A stretch of DNA of 64,000 nucleotides from Silurus meridionalis (Eukaryota > Chordata > Actinopteri > Siluriformes > Siluridae), in NCBI RefSeq assembly GCF_014805685.1, contig NC_060890.1, positions 16,272,000 through 16,335,999 of the forward strand. The letters run 5' to 3'. Positions 36,166 to 49,865 of this stretch are shown here, one piece after another. The notes under the pieces are model-generated. The model worked only from the letters and a program-made list of their open reading frames with translations. It did not search any database and was not told the origin of the DNA. The position numbers and the translations under genes were made by a program. The first letter of the stretch is position 1; each line of letters starts with the position of its first letter.

Positions 36166-37148
36166 CTGAAAAAAACAACAATAGTTTCAGTTATTTTTCT
36201 AATCAGAAACATCAGTGTCTATCAATCACATATATTGGTACATACTAAGGTCATAAATTTTTTTTGCCAATGCCAAACTTCAGCTACCAGAGACATACAC
36301 TATTTCACAGGGTGACATTACTTTTAACTTATTTAAATGACATGTCCTAATTGGATTGCTTTCTTTCAAGTGTTAAGAATCATTTTGGATTTTATGACAA
36401 TTTTACTTTATGTATGTGCATAATTTTAATGTCAACATAGTTTTTATTTAAAGATGAAGCAATTGGTGCCAGCAGTTATGATCTGCCTTTTTATCTCCTG
36501 AAATGTAAATTCAGACAATCCTTTATTAGCTGTTTCTGTTCTTTCAAAAAAAAAATTACATTTTCATTAATAATTCATTATTGAATAAATTCTATAATAT
36601 ACCTAAATAAACCTATTCATATACATCTTGCACAAATAAGTAGTTCTTTAAATGAAGAGATTGATCTTATTCACTAGTCAGCTACACAGTTGCATTACAT
36701 AGAAGTGGCGCTGCCACAACTGATCATACTGAGTTGGTCCAACAGTGTTGAGATTCTTTTTCTACTTGAGGTTAAAATGTTCTTTGAATGAAGTCTTGTC
36801 AACATGACTTTTAACCTCTGTTGAATGGTGGTCTGATCAGACCAAGATACTGAGATTGCTTCTTGGATGAGCTCCAAATTCTCTGAACTTAGACCGAAAC
36901 CCTGACCTTTTGGGTGATTCGTGGTATTCGTGAGATGTCAGTGGAGTTATAATATAAATTTTTTTTTAGCCGTATCCAATGGAGCAATATAATAAACTTT
37001 ATGACTAGCACGTACAAGCGAACATGTTTTCACTATGTAAACTGTATTGCTATTATATTATTTTATGATTTTTTGAATGCCATCTGAATTTTCATGCACC
37101 TACCTAAAATATAAAAAAAGAAACAAATGTTAAAAGATGGCTCAATAC
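36166..37148 (-). other. cdh18: cdh18 intron I4 (E4-E5), 983 bp
   Basis: GT-AG intron without recognisable repeats. 36680-36910 is less AT-rich than its surroundings but has no coding or repeat signature that I can name. Confidence 0.85.
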
Positions 37149-37336
37149 CTTTTTCAGACTAATGATGCCCTCTCTTGTGTCTTTGTCTGTAACTATTGAG
37201 AACACATTGGCTCCTTCCTGGTTAATAATACTGTATTTGATTTCAGCATTGATGCCAACATCTTCATCTTCTGCTTTGATCTTTCCTACTGGTTTCCCCA
37301 CCTGGGCAGACTCAGGCACAAACACCTGGAAGCTTT
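37149..37336 (-). CDS. cdh18: cdh18 exon E4: EC3, first part
   Basis: A 188 bp exon (2 + 62 codons) that ends in phase 0. It encodes ESFQVFVPESAQVGKPVGKI, then KAEDEDVGINAEIKYSII and a segment ending GIISLKK, the beginning of the third cadherin repeat. Acceptor GTCTGCAG, donor GTATTG. PESAQVG and the SLKK end match what I recall of CDH18. Confidence 0.93.
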
Positions 37337-37805
37337 CTGCAGACACACAAGACAAGGACTAATGAACACACTCATACTACAGCATTGTTCTTTAAATTTG
37401 ATTAGCCTTGACGAGCACATTCAAGAAAACTATATATAAACATTGTGAAAATCCTTTTATTTAGCTGTGCTGTAAAAATTTTAACACACTGACTGTGTTG
37501 GTTTAGAGGTAGGATAATAAGATTCCGGTTTTAGTGTACAGTAACTGTGAATAAATTCATATAACATTATTGCATTATTCATAGCTCATAACTGTTTTAT
37601 TTTGTCTTTATGAATGCTGCTGAGACATCTGCTCTTCAATACATAATGATTAAAAATGGTCCTTCAGAGTGCCAGTTATATAATGTGCCATGTTGTAATA
37701 AGATTGGATCTATGCATGGGAGAGAAATACATGCATAACTAGTTCTAAATAGAAAAGTAAACAAATAAATAAACAAATTATAGTAAAAGCAAATATCTGA
37801 ATGTT

Positions 37806-37810
<5 letters not shown>

Positions 37811-37876
<66 letters not shown>

Positions 37877-37901
37877 TGCAGTTTAGCATCTACCAGAAGT
37901 G

Positions 37902-37989
<88 letters not shown>

Positions 37990-38018
37990 CACTTCTGGTA
38001 GATGCTAAACTGCATTTC
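37811..38018. repeat. (TA)n plus TA-centred palindrome
   Basis: (TA)n at 37811-37872; left arm 37873-37902 containing ATGCAGTTTAGCATCTACCA and GAAGTGC; (TA)n at 37904-37988; right arm 37989-38018, the exact reverse complement over 27 bp (30 bp with one mismatch). Confidence 0.95.
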
Positions 38019-38050
38019 GTTGGTGTGTACCTATACTACACAATGACAAA

Positions 38051-38173
<123 letters not shown>

Positions 38174-38222
38174 ATCATTATATATTAAGGTCATAATGAG
38201 GTACATGAGTAAAAATACTCAC

Positions 38223-38390
38223 CCGGGGGGAATTTGGGAGGGTTATCATTGACGTCAGTAAGTGTGATGTTAACTGTGGTGGAGCCTGAGAGTCCTCCCA
38301 CCTGTCCCGCCATGTCTTTCGCCTGGATGACCACTGTATAGTGCTCTCTTGCTTCTCGATCCATGTCAGGCAATGCTGTTCTGATGACCC
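38223..38390 (-). CDS. cdh18: cdh18 exon E3: EC2, second part, and EC2-EC3 linker
   Basis: A 168 bp exon (2 + 55 codons + 1). It begins with the rest of the split glycine, then [20 protein letters not shown], followed by [20 protein letters not shown] and [15 protein letters not shown]. Acceptor is TTTTTTTCAG, donor GTGAGT. The [14 protein letters not shown] segment is one of the strings that points to CDH18. It is followed by an unusually short (886 bp) repeat-filled intron. Confidence 0.93.
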
Positions 38391-38763
38391 CTGAAAAAAA
38401 AATAGAGCCCAATGTATTGTCCCAATCATTCATTGTATTAAAATATTGGATAGAGGTTGTTCAATAAATATGAGCAGAGTATTCTTTTATCCTGTCAAAC
38501 AACAGGTTAAGATTTGAATATACAATGCGTTTTATATGGTATGAGGTATTTTATATACCATACTATTCCATATGATACCATACAATAAAAACAATTCGCT
38601 AATATGTTTCATATCTTTTTATATATTTTTTTTATTTTTAATTAATTATATAAGTTTGTTGTTTGCAAAGTGCAGTCTTTCTCTACTTTTTATTAAATGT
38701 AAGATGACTACACAGCCTTGGAGAGAGACTTAACTTTCCATAATACTCATTTCACCATATTTA

Positions 38764-38766
<3 letters not shown>

Positions 38767-38825
<59 letters not shown>
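38767..38825. repeat. (CA)n microsatellite
   Basis: About 29 CA units; (UG)n in the transcript, about 380 bases before the E3 acceptor. Confidence 0.97.
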
Positions 38826-38831
<6 letters not shown>

Positions 38832-39519
38832 ATCTAGTATTTACTGGAAAATATATTTACACTCATTTTCATTCAAGAAATGTCATTAATAAATTGCAAT
38901 ATTTATTGGCTCGTGGTTTAAAATAATATTTAATCAACACATTTTTACATCAGAGAACTCTTTTTTTAAACATATCTGTCACTATCACAAGCTTAGATGT
39001 AGATATTTATAATCCACAATAAGTAACTTACTAGAAAACTTTGCAAATCAGTATGCATTCACAATACAATGTGTACAAACAGCTCAATACATTGGATTTC
39101 TTGCAAAAGCCTGTTTTTTGCTCAAAATCTTTAGTACTTCTCTCAAAAGTAAGTATTTGTGTCAAAGAAGATACCATTGCCATAACAAGTCCCTTTATCA
39201 TTGTTTACGAACAGGATAGTCAAAATGTTTCGTGATTTTTTCAATATGACGATGCTTTATTTTAGTATTTCCTGATGTAAACTATGTTTTGGATTACAAG
39301 TATTGAAAATGCATGAGGCTGAATTGGCAACTATGAATTTCAACAGCACAAATTTACACATTACTGTATGTGGGATATTGATTGTAAGAGACTGGACAGG
39401 ATTCACACTGTTTTATTGTTCTTTACTAGTGGACTGACTAAAAAAATTTAAATTTTAATGTCATTGTGATAGAAAATAAAAAGACACAAATTAAAATTCT
39501 AAAAGGTAAACATTGGAAA

Positions 39520-39780
39520 CACTTCTTAGGCAGAACTGCGCATGCCGCACTATACAGTGCAATCTGTCTCTACACCCTGATGTCCCAGTCTGTCGGGCCA
39601 CATTTTCATCCACATCACAACACATTTCATCCCATTGTGAGGCCATGATTGACAACATGGTCCACAATAGTAGCTCTAATTTCATCTGAAATGTGTCTAT
39701 GTCTCTGGCCTCTTCTTCCTCTTCCTCTATTTTGCACCTTACCTTTCCAGCATGCATCCTTATTTTTGGCTCTCAACCAT
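39520..39780 (-). mobile_element. DDE transposase N-terminal remnant
   Basis: On the minus strand, at about 39735-39640, one frame reads RGRRGQRHRHISDEIRATIV then DHVVNHGLTMG before a stop. The continuation is in a neighbouring frame. The DEIRATIVDHVVNHGLTM string matches the helix-turn-helix start of a fish IS630/Tc1-type transposase group that I recognise from memory. No catalytic domain or inverted ends were found nearby. Confidence 0.5.
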
Positions 39781-41901
39781 GTTCATTTCCTAGTTGTTCA
39801 TCCATTTTTAACAATTGTAAATCTGTGTTTTGCTCTTTCTATATACACTCGCCAATTACATTAAAAGTTTACGAGTTTCAGCCTTGACCTATTTTAGAGA
39901 ACTAGTTGATAATTGGTTGATCTGAAAGTGAACACGCCCCTTCATTAGTGACACTCAAGGTTTATCTGCACAATTCAAGACACATTTACCAAAAAAGTTT
40001 AATAGAACTATAAAGAAGAAGAGCTTGACACATTTTGACAACTGGTTTAAACATTTTGCACTTAATGACTTATGCAATGAACTGATGCCTAAATGTTTTG
40101 GGGGTTAAAACCATTTAGGTAAATCTAGTATAATACATTTTGATCAACATGACATAAACAACTGATAATGTAGGAAAAAGCAGACACTTGTACACAATCG
40201 ATTAAATGATGTACCAAAGCATTCGCAATTTGATCAAAGCAACAAGAAATGTTCTTATGATGAGGAGTTTGAACGAGTAGATTTGAGAATTTCATTTCTA
40301 ATCTGAGAAACGCTCCAAAGCAACATTATGATTAGCTGAGTTCAATAGTGAAATCACCACAATACTCATCAATCCTACACATCTTAAGAATCTATTTGCA
40401 TCAAACTGCCCATAGGTAAAACTTTACATAATAGAAATATGTAAATAGTTTAAATTCAATAGGGTGTGAAGTAATTCTGTACATTTTAAATAAGTCTTCC
40501 ACGTCTTTCAACCAGCTTTTAAGCCACCTTAAAGAAGCATATATGACATCAACACTGCTCTCTGAGTCTATTACCTGGAATAAAATGTATTACCTTGCTC
40601 CTAATGAACTCTTAGTCATTCACTTTTGCTATAATTCACAGGGTAAATTTACTACCTAGACACAAAGAAAAATCTTGATGGCTGAGGCAGTACATTAATT
40701 AAGAAAAATAAGCTCAAGTTACAAGTTGGAACATAAATTTGAAAAGTACACTTGATTAACAATGGTTCCATAAATAGATCTTTGCACATAACAGGAAAAG
40801 ATGTGCAACATAAAATCTGAAGAACCTATAGAATATTTGATGCTCTGGGTCAGACTTTATTGCCTGCTTACAAGCCAGATAAACCTTATATTCATTCTTT
40901 TGTTTGTAACATTTTATTCAGATTAGCTTGACAATGCATACAGCATATTCTTAACATATTAATATATAATAAGATTATAAAGATGTGTGCTCATTCAATT
41001 ACAGTGGCATTAGAAATGCCAAGTACTGATGTAGGGTAAGGAATCCTTGGGAGCAGTCAGTGTTTTATTCATGTAAACCATATCTTCATTAAGCTTGCTA
41101 TGTTCAATGGGTATTGTCATGCTGGAGCAAGTAACGTCTGTAACAATCATTTTCTAGGCTACATATAACTTTGTAAATATAAATACATTGTGTATATTGC
41201 ATGTTATTTAGTTACAAATTGTGTCATATTTGAATAGGGGAAAATATTACTTTCTGTATCTGTTAAGCAGCTTAAATTGTCTGTGATCTTTGCCACAACA
41301 AAAGAAGTAGTAAAAGTATATTTTCCCTGTGATTCATTTCACTAGGTTACAATCTTAATTTGTTATTCCCCATACAAATTCTTTCTCATTTACCCCACAG
41401 GCAAGAACTAGGGGTAAAGGTGGAGGTTTAGATGTGGCAAACTTTGAACTCCTTTTCAGAATAAAACAGTCTACTTCACACGACATTACATACCAAGGAA
41501 ACTTATTCTCCCTTTCTGTGCTGTGTTTGATTTCATTATTATTTCGTTTGAGAGATGTCTTTTCATGAAAAATGACAAGAACAATAGCTCTTTGTGAAAT
41601 AGATGTGTTATCATAGAACCCTCCCTTGATTTATCTTGCTGGAGCACAGTAGGAAGTTTTACGTGCCTCGGGGTGCTTTTGATGGAGGGTATTGCATGTG
41701 CACACATCTGTGCGTGCACACAGTCATTTTGTAGTAGATTTTCCACCAACTGATTCATGGCAGTTTAGACGTTATTCAGTAAATACTACACTAAGCAGAC
41801 AAAATGGCAAACATAATATTGACTCATAATGCACTGTTTAATTTCTTTTTTTCTGTTTGACACATTTGCACATGCAAACATAATTTCTAATTCATTATTA
41901 A

Positions 41902-41903
<2 letters not shown>

Positions 41904-41943
<40 letters not shown>
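41904..41943. repeat. (TG)n microsatellite
   Basis: About 20 TG units. Confidence 0.97.
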
Positions 41944-41945
<2 letters not shown>

Positions 41946-42126
41946 TTTGTGTGAGTGTGTGTATTTGTTTTACAAATGATTTTTCCCACTGCACAATGTA
42001 CAGTGCAGTCAAGAGGTTGACATTGACTTCATGGATATTAATGATGTATGCCAAAGTATGCTGATGTATGATGTCTGGTATTGTATTTATATGATTTATT
42101 ATTTTACTATTTATACCAAATGAAAG

Positions 42127-42142
<16 letters not shown>

Positions 42143-42206
<64 letters not shown>
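42143..42206. repeat. (TA)n microsatellite behind a poly(A) run
   Basis: An A-run at 42126-42142 passes into about 32 AT units. Confidence 0.97.
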
Positions 42207-42208
<2 letters not shown>

Positions 42209-42329
42209 AAATATTTAGTCTGTTTAAAAAATAAATAAATAAAAAGTATTTTTATTAGGTTTAGTTGGCATAAAATATATTTGAAATGTATCCACATTGG
42301 GAGCATATGCATAGAAAGTTGAAATACAC

Positions 42330-42480
42330 AACTTCCCAGTGCCCATGTGGTGTTTATATGTTGTCTGTATGGATTTTTACTGTTTTCCTCCCAACTCCCA
42401 AAAACATGCCAGTTGGTGGAAGGGCTATTTGAAACTTGCCACTAGGTTTGATATGCCTCTACAGTAGGTGTGGGATGTTT
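42330..42480 (+). repeat. second, more decayed copy of the 27585 repeat
   Basis: CTGTTTTCCTCCCAACTCCC followed by AAAAACATGCCAGTTGGTGG, GGCTATTTGAAACTTGCCAC and TAGGT correspond in order to the middle of the repeat at 27655-27725. Confidence 0.5.
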
Positions 42481-43056
42481 TGTGATCATCTGTCTTTGCA
42501 TACTGAGTGTTTTCTTGCTTTGCCGCAATGTGTTTTAAGTGTCTTTGTAAATGTGTGGAACCCAGCACTTAAACTCGCACTTGCAACTACATGCCACTGC
42601 TTTTGTTTTAATGATCCAAAGTTTGCAAGATAATCTCTAAAGAGCATAAACAGCAAAATAACATCTATAAATGTCTGTCAATTAATCATTCTCTCATAAT
42701 ACAGTATGCAGAGCAGGATCTAATTTCATTGTATGAAATCAATAAAGTTTTCTATAAAAACATGAGAAATTTAGCATTGAATGATAATGTATGCAGTATC
42801 CACTATTTGTTTGTGTCTGCCAGGTTTACACACATACAGTAATTCACCAGAATGTTGTAGCATCTGTTTAAATAATGTAGTGGCAGTAAGTGTGTGCTGT
42901 AGCCATTTGATGGTTACAAGAGGAGTCAAGCATTGTTGACTTCAACTAAGCATCACCTTTAACTAGGATTTATCCTAAAATAATAATGGTGATATAGAAA
43001 CAGATTAGTTTTTAGTGTATAAAGTCGGAAGGAAATTGTTGGAGTGTGGCTGATAT

Positions 43057-43312
43057 TACAATATCTCACAAAAGTGAGTACACCCCTCACATTTCAGCAA
43101 CAATTTTCACTTTTGTTTCCAGTTATTTAGACAATAATGGCTGTATGTTGAGTTATTTTTAAAGGACAGTAAATCTGTACAGCTATACAAGCGGCACATT
43201 AACTACTCTAAAATATATTTAAGTTTCATTTCTATAGTATTGTCACTTGAAAAGATACACTAAAATAGTTGCTAAAATGTAAGGGGTGTACTCACTTTTG
43301 TAAGATACTCTA
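43057..43312. mobile_element. internal deletion derivative of a Tc1-like element
   Basis: The ends CTCACAAAAGTGAGTACACC and its mirror GGTGTACTCACTTTTGTAAG sit at TA sites. Interior blocks (CAATAATGGCTGTATGTTGA, GTTATTTTTAAAGGACAGTA, GTACAGCTATACAAGC) match, as I recall it, the inverted-repeat region of a full-length fish Tc1. The transposase is entirely absent, so the copy is non-autonomous. Confidence 0.7.
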
Positions 43313-44879
43313 TACTGTATAATTAAAACTATAAAAAAGTACAAGTTCTAACATTAAGAATGAGGCATAATATGTGCAAGTGTTCGAATTCATTGGATGT
43401 GACATGGGATTCTGTGGGACCTCCTTGCTCTCTTGTTTTGGTTTAAAAACAAAACCATTTACTTTCTATGTGATTTGAAATACCATGGCAGATGGGGCTG
43501 TGAAATTTGCTAATCTTGTCTAAGGGGAATTGGAACATTAAATTAGATCAAGATTTTAGTGACGGTAACTACATTAGTCAGATTTGGTGTAAACGAGGGT
43601 ATCAGGCACCAGCCACAAAGAAAATGTCCTATGCAGGGCAGCAGAACAAACACGAACGTGGTTAATTATCCAAGCTTAAGGACAGTGAGGAATCATCAGA
43701 GCGTTAATACTGTAATATAATAGAATAAAGGCATGTTTATTCAGCATTTTTCAAGGATATTTCCAGATATGGAAAAGACTGCAAGGCTGAGGAGCTTTCT
43801 CATATTACAACATAACTTCAAAAGAGAAACAAAGTTTACAGCGGTTATAACATAAGCGATAAAAGGATAAGATATGTTTCACAGATTCACAGTTTTGTAA
43901 CATTAAACTTAAAAAGTTGTTGTTCAAAGCCAAATCCTCATTTAAAAATTCTAAAATGTGAAATTTAACAAAGAAAAAAAAAGGAATAACCAGTTTATTG
44001 GGGCAATCTAAATCTCATCTAATTAGAAATGGCAAAAAAATCTTTATCACTCTAATTACACACTTGTAGTACAACAATAATTTATGCTATGCAAACTATC
44101 AGAACTGCCTAGGAGTCATTTATGTAGATTCACAGATTCTTTGTCCAAGTCTTCCTTCTTTTAATAAAGTACTCATTTTCAGAATAAAATATTCGTGAGG
44201 GATTTAATTTACACAAATTGTTTCATTTTTGCTTCTGACGGAAGAGTAACAAGGTGTAGAAATGTGTGAATAATATCGTCTATATATGTTGCATTATCTA
44301 TAGTTTGGCCATAATAAATCAAATAGCGCTAACACCCCTACCTCATCTACAAATCGGTGTCTAGCTGAAATCCGCTTCACTTCTTAAATGCCTTAACTCT
44401 ATTTTACCAGAGCCATTATTTCTTCCCTCTCTCATACTGCTGAGAGATATTATCTCTACAGCAGCATTACTTAACCTGTGCTCTTAAGGCAACAAAGAAG
44501 CCTGGCAGACAGCCATCCATTCCATTAGAACAACACAAACGACTAATGACCTAACCTTTCTCTACACTTTTTTTATTTATTTATTTTTCTTTTCTTTAGC
44601 CAAAAGCAAGAGTTTATCGTATATCATTACTTTTTTTTTGGAATGCTTGAAGAGATTAAAACAAACTTGTTGAAAATTGCTAAAACCCTCTAGTTTATTT
44701 GTTGCTAGAAAGCAGAAGAGTGTTGGCATTCTTGGCATCACTGTAGGGCATTGCTGTCTTCTCATGCAAAAGTGTTGGCAGGAATTGGACACACGTTGCT
44801 AAGCAGTATGACATTATGACTTACAGAAGTGCTTATTTGTGTACTTAGGGTAGTTGCTAATGAAGATCAGCACGATTGT

Positions 44880-45130
44880 GAAGGTGCCAACAACCCAAGG
44901 CAGGCTTTTTAAGCATCATTAGGGCTCCATCAGGTGCTGGTGGCAGAAACAGGTCTTCAGTGTGTGTTTGAAAACAGCAAGAGATCAAGCTTTTTGGACA
45001 GCTAAGAGAAGTTCATTCTACCACCTGCCTGTGCACCAGTACAGTAAAAAGTAGGAACATGATGGAGGAGAGGTTAAACTGTACTGTGTGTATGGTGCAA
45101 TGCAATTTGACCATTGCCATCAGGTAGACT
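44880..45130 (+). repeat. probable interspersed repeat (retroelement-like)
   Basis: CATCAGGTGCTGGTGGCAGA, CAGGTCTTCAGTGTGTGTTT, GAAAACAGCAAGAGATCAAG and AGAAGTTCATTCTACCACCT resemble a dispersed fish repeat. There is no open frame and no clear end. Confidence 0.4.
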
Positions 45131-48100
45131 AGAGCCTGTCCATTTCTGACAATGTACTGTAGGCCAGCATTGAAATTATTTTATTTTCATGTCAATAGCT
45201 GCAGGACTATTGTCATCCTGGTTGTATTAACTGCAGTGCTGACCAGAATGCAACAAATCTAAAGACAAATAGATGAATGAGCTACTGTACACTAGCATAA
45301 GGTACGGTATATGGCAGAATGACATGAAGACAAGCCTGCACTCTGATTCAGTTTGAAGAACCTTAAAGCACATAGCAAAAACTCAGTTGCAGTGATGTAC
45401 ATGATAAAATATTAATCAGGCACTTCGACAACCCTCATGAACAGATTTTAGCTGTAATTTCAGGTAGATGGCAAATAATCAATGGCATATAAATTCATAC
45501 CAGATTTTAATGGCTCCCAGCTGCTATGTGAAGAAATAGGATTAACCACTTAAAAACATGCACCTTTTTCTATCTTGGTGCTACTTGGTTTGCCTCAATC
45601 TGAGCTTAGAGATGCTAAGACAACAGCTGCTGAAATACTTGAAATTTACAGCAGGAGGCAAAAAAAGAAGGTAATACTGGTTTCATAAGGTAAAATCAGA
45701 TTTTCTCGGTATTACTAGCATGTTATTGTCAGTGGAATCCACATAATGATATTTTAAGCAAATTTTATTAAATGGGAAGATTGGTTTAAGGTGGATCATG
45801 CCTCACTTGATTAAATAATAAATTCATGCCACTGTCTCTTCTTCTAATGTCTGGCATCCATCCAAGATGCACAAGTATGTCGCATTTGTTATTTAGTTTC
45901 ACAGATTATGCAGTGATTTTATTGAGTATATTTTTGAAACTGACTGAATATGACTTATATATGCAACATTCTTTAGTTCATGATATACCAAGAACCATAC
46001 AAGCAAACACCGTACAGACAGCTTAGCATTGAAAAGCACTAGATTCTCCTCTCTGGTCTAACAGGTTGCAGTTTTGTATGGGATATAATGCAGTTAATAC
46101 TACACAACCATTGTAAAGAAGGCAGTGAGTCTGACCCAGGGTGAGTCAGGCTGAGATTGACTGTTAGCCTTTTGTTCACCCCTCACCAAGTCAAGGAGAA
46201 GGTAATGGCATCAGTTTATCCTTTAGTTTCCATTACAGGCTGTGTATTTGTAAAGGATCTGTAAGATTGTACTGGGTGTAGTAAGAACTTAACATGTGAT
46301 TATATTTATTTCCCATGTTTATTATTGCTGGTCTCTGTGATAATTAAACCTTGGTAGACCCAGATGATCTTGAACACCAGTTTCAAACACTCTATTGGCC
46401 CCCATTATGCTTTATATATCATTTATGCATAATCTGTGATATTGTTGAAAATAAGCATAATATGTATTCAGCAGTTACATTTCCATGTAGCCTTATAATT
46501 TTGTACAAAAAAATAAGCTGATGGCACAATTAGAATAGGAGTTATTTAGGTAAACTTGTAAATCAGAATAGAGGACACTTTCTAAAGCCAATCTAAATGA
46601 TATCTCTATGTAGTAATGCAAGTAGATGTTAAATAAAAAAAGACTGATGACTGTATACACGTTTGAATCGCATTACTTTCACAAAACAAATCATTGTAAG
46701 CATTATGTAAATTTGCACCACACAACTGGTCTTGTAAGGAAACAAACACTGGGATGGGCATTCAATTAATATTTCAAAGCACAATTATGTTTGACACAAA
46801 TTTATCTTCTTGCCTGTTTATAAGGATAATTAGAGTTGAATTTACAAGTATGGTGATTAAACACCCTGCTAACATGCTTGTAAACAATTCATTGAATTCA
46901 TTAAGGCTTACGTTTCAACGTGGACAAAAAAACAAAACAAACATACTGCTTTTAATTTTTGTGGCAGAAGAAAAATGTGCCCAATGATGACAATGCCTTA
47001 AGAAATACTTTAAGAAAAAACACATTATACAACTACTAGAGAGCATCTCCTCTGTCAGATTGTATAGTGGGCAAAGAAGAGTGTTTTTGAGTACACATTC
47101 ACAAAGAGCTTTACTGGAGATAAGGAAATCTCAGGGACAAAAGCATAACAGGCAAATAACAAAATTGCAGGCTGTCACAAATCACACTACCAGTCATCCA
47201 AAATATAAGTTAGAAATGGTCAGAGAGTGAACAACAGTAATTCAAAGTGTACTGACCAACTGTAGAAATTTTGTTCACTTTGTCCGTCAAGGCATATGTA
47301 GGTATGAAAACTGATTTTGCCAATTAATTTAGGAAAACATACTGTATCTAATGGGAAGTGAGGGTGCCCTTGTTTAGTAGCTTATCACTTGTACTTGGGT
47401 GAAATTATATTGTATTTTCTACCTTGTAGTGATATGATAATTATGGAAAGAGGATGATGTGACATGCTTTTTTAAGGATTGTTTTGTAAATAATATTGGT
47501 CCAATACCTCCTTCTAATAACTCTGTGACCTGTGTAAGGCTGAGAGCTAATAAAAATCTATAATCAGCAATGAAATTAGCCTACTCATTGTTCTAAGTAA
47601 AGTGTTTGCATAAGAATTAATGAAAGAATGACAGAAACCGTATGAACAAATGGGTAATGAGGTATGTTGACTGAGATACAATACTTCATTATATGTCTGT
47701 GAATGTGTGTCTGTGTGCATGAAACTCAATGCTTCTGAAATTGAAACATTTCATTATCGTCTGATTTCTCTTGTAAGTAATGTATAAGACTGAGACCCCA
47801 GTCTGCCTTATTAATGCAACTTGTCTGTGAGGACATATGAGGGCATGCTGGAGCTCTGCTAAATCAGTTTGGCATTAACAAACACTGCTTATAATGAACA
47901 ACCTTATAAAATTCATGCAAAGTGATTCACATCACCCTGTCTAGTAATTCAGTGAAGCTGCTTTAGTCTGGCAGAAGAACAAATCTCATTTATAAGAAAT
48001 GGTTGGTTAAAAAGTCATGTTTTTGTTCCAGTACAAAATGCTGCATGTGATTCAACAAGTATTTGAAGATCTAAAAAAATGTCAGGAAGACAATTCGAAT

Positions 48101-48268
48101 AATCTCAGAAGCACTGATGAAAGCTGTCAGTCAATTATAGTATGCAGTGCCAAGTTAACAAAACAAAAGGGAGCTAACAAAACAACCAAAAAATAAAAAT
48201 TGCCAACAAAACAACATAAAATAAAATTAGGTATTAAAAATGTTTAATACCTAAACATTATATATATA

Positions 48269-49865
48269 TACAGTGAGGAAAATAAGTATTTGAACACCCT
48301 GCTATTTTGCAAATTCTCCCACTTAGAATTCATGGAGGGGTGAAATTGTCATCGTAGGTGCATGTCCACTGTGAGAGACATAATCTAAACAAAAAAATCC
48401 AGAAATCACAATATATGATTTTTAAACTATTTATTTGTATGATACAGCTGCAAATAAGTATTAGAACACCTGTCTATCAGCTAGAATTCTGACCCTCAAA
48501 GACCTGTTAATCTGCCTTTAAAATGTCCACCTCCACTACATTTATTATCCTAAATTAGATGCACCTGTTTGAGGTCGTTAGCTGCATAAAGACACCTGTC
48601 CACCCCATACAATCAGTAAGAATCCAACTACTAACATGGCCAAGACCAAAGAGCTGTCCAAAGACATTAGAGACAAAATTGTACACCTCAACAAGGCTGG
48701 AAAGGGCTACGGGGAAATTGCCAAGCAGCTTGGTGAAAAAAGGTCCACTGTTGGAGCAATCATTAGAAAATGGAAGAAGCTAAACATGACTGTCAATCGC
48801 CTTAGGACTGGCGCTCCATGCAAGATCTCACCTCGTGGGGTCTCAATGATCCTAAGGAAGGTGAGAAATCAGCCCAGAACTACACAGGAGGAGCTGGTCA
48901 TTGACCTAAAAAGAGCTGGGACAACCGTTTCCAAGGTTACTGTTGGTAATACACTAAGACGTCATAGTTTGAAATTATGCATGGCACGGGAGGTTCCCCT
49001 GCTTAAACCAGCACATGTCCAGGCACGTCTTAAGTTTGCCAATGACCATTTGGATGATCCAGAGGAGTCATGGGAGAAAGTAATGTGGTCAGATGAGACC
49101 AAAATAGAACTTTTGGGTCATAATTCCACTAAACGTGTTTGGAGGAAGAAGAATGATGAGTATCATCCCAGGAACACCATCCCTACTGTGAAGCATGAGG
49201 GTGGTAGCATCATGCTTTGGGGGTGTTTTTCTGCACATGGGACAGGGCGACTGCACTGTATTAAGAAGAGGATGACAGAGGCCATGTATTGCGAGATTTT
49301 GGGGAACAACCTCCTTCCCTCAGTTAGAGTATTGAAGATGGGTCGAGGCTGGGTCTTCCAACATGACAATGACCCGAAACACACAGCCAGGATAACCAAG
49401 GAATGGCTCTGTAAGAAACATATCAAGGTTTTGGCGTGACCTAGCCAGTCTCCAGACCTAAACCCAATAGAGAATCTTTGGAGGGAGCTCAAACTCCGTG
49501 TTTCTCAGCGACAGGCCAGAAACCTGACTGATCTAGAGAAGATCTGTGTGGAGGAGTGGGCCAAAATCCCTCCTGCAGTGTGTGCAAACCTGGTGAAAAA
49601 CTACCGGAAACGTTTGACCTCTGTAATTGCAAACAAAGGCTACTGTACCAAATATTAACATTGACTTTCTCAGGTGTTCAAATACTTATTTGCAGCTGTA
49701 TCATACAAATAAATAGTTAAAAAAATCATACACTGTGAATTTTTTTTTTTAGATTATGTCTCTCACAGTGGACATGCACCTACGATGACAATTTCAGACC
49801 CCTCCATGATTTCTAAATGGGAGAACTTGCAAAATAGCAGGATGTTCAAATACTTATTTTCCTCA

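Noticed and set aside
36695..36877. 60-codon minus-strand open frame in intron I4
   Set aside because: No similarity to cadherin or any family I recognise; splice sites of E4 and E5 are unambiguous without it.
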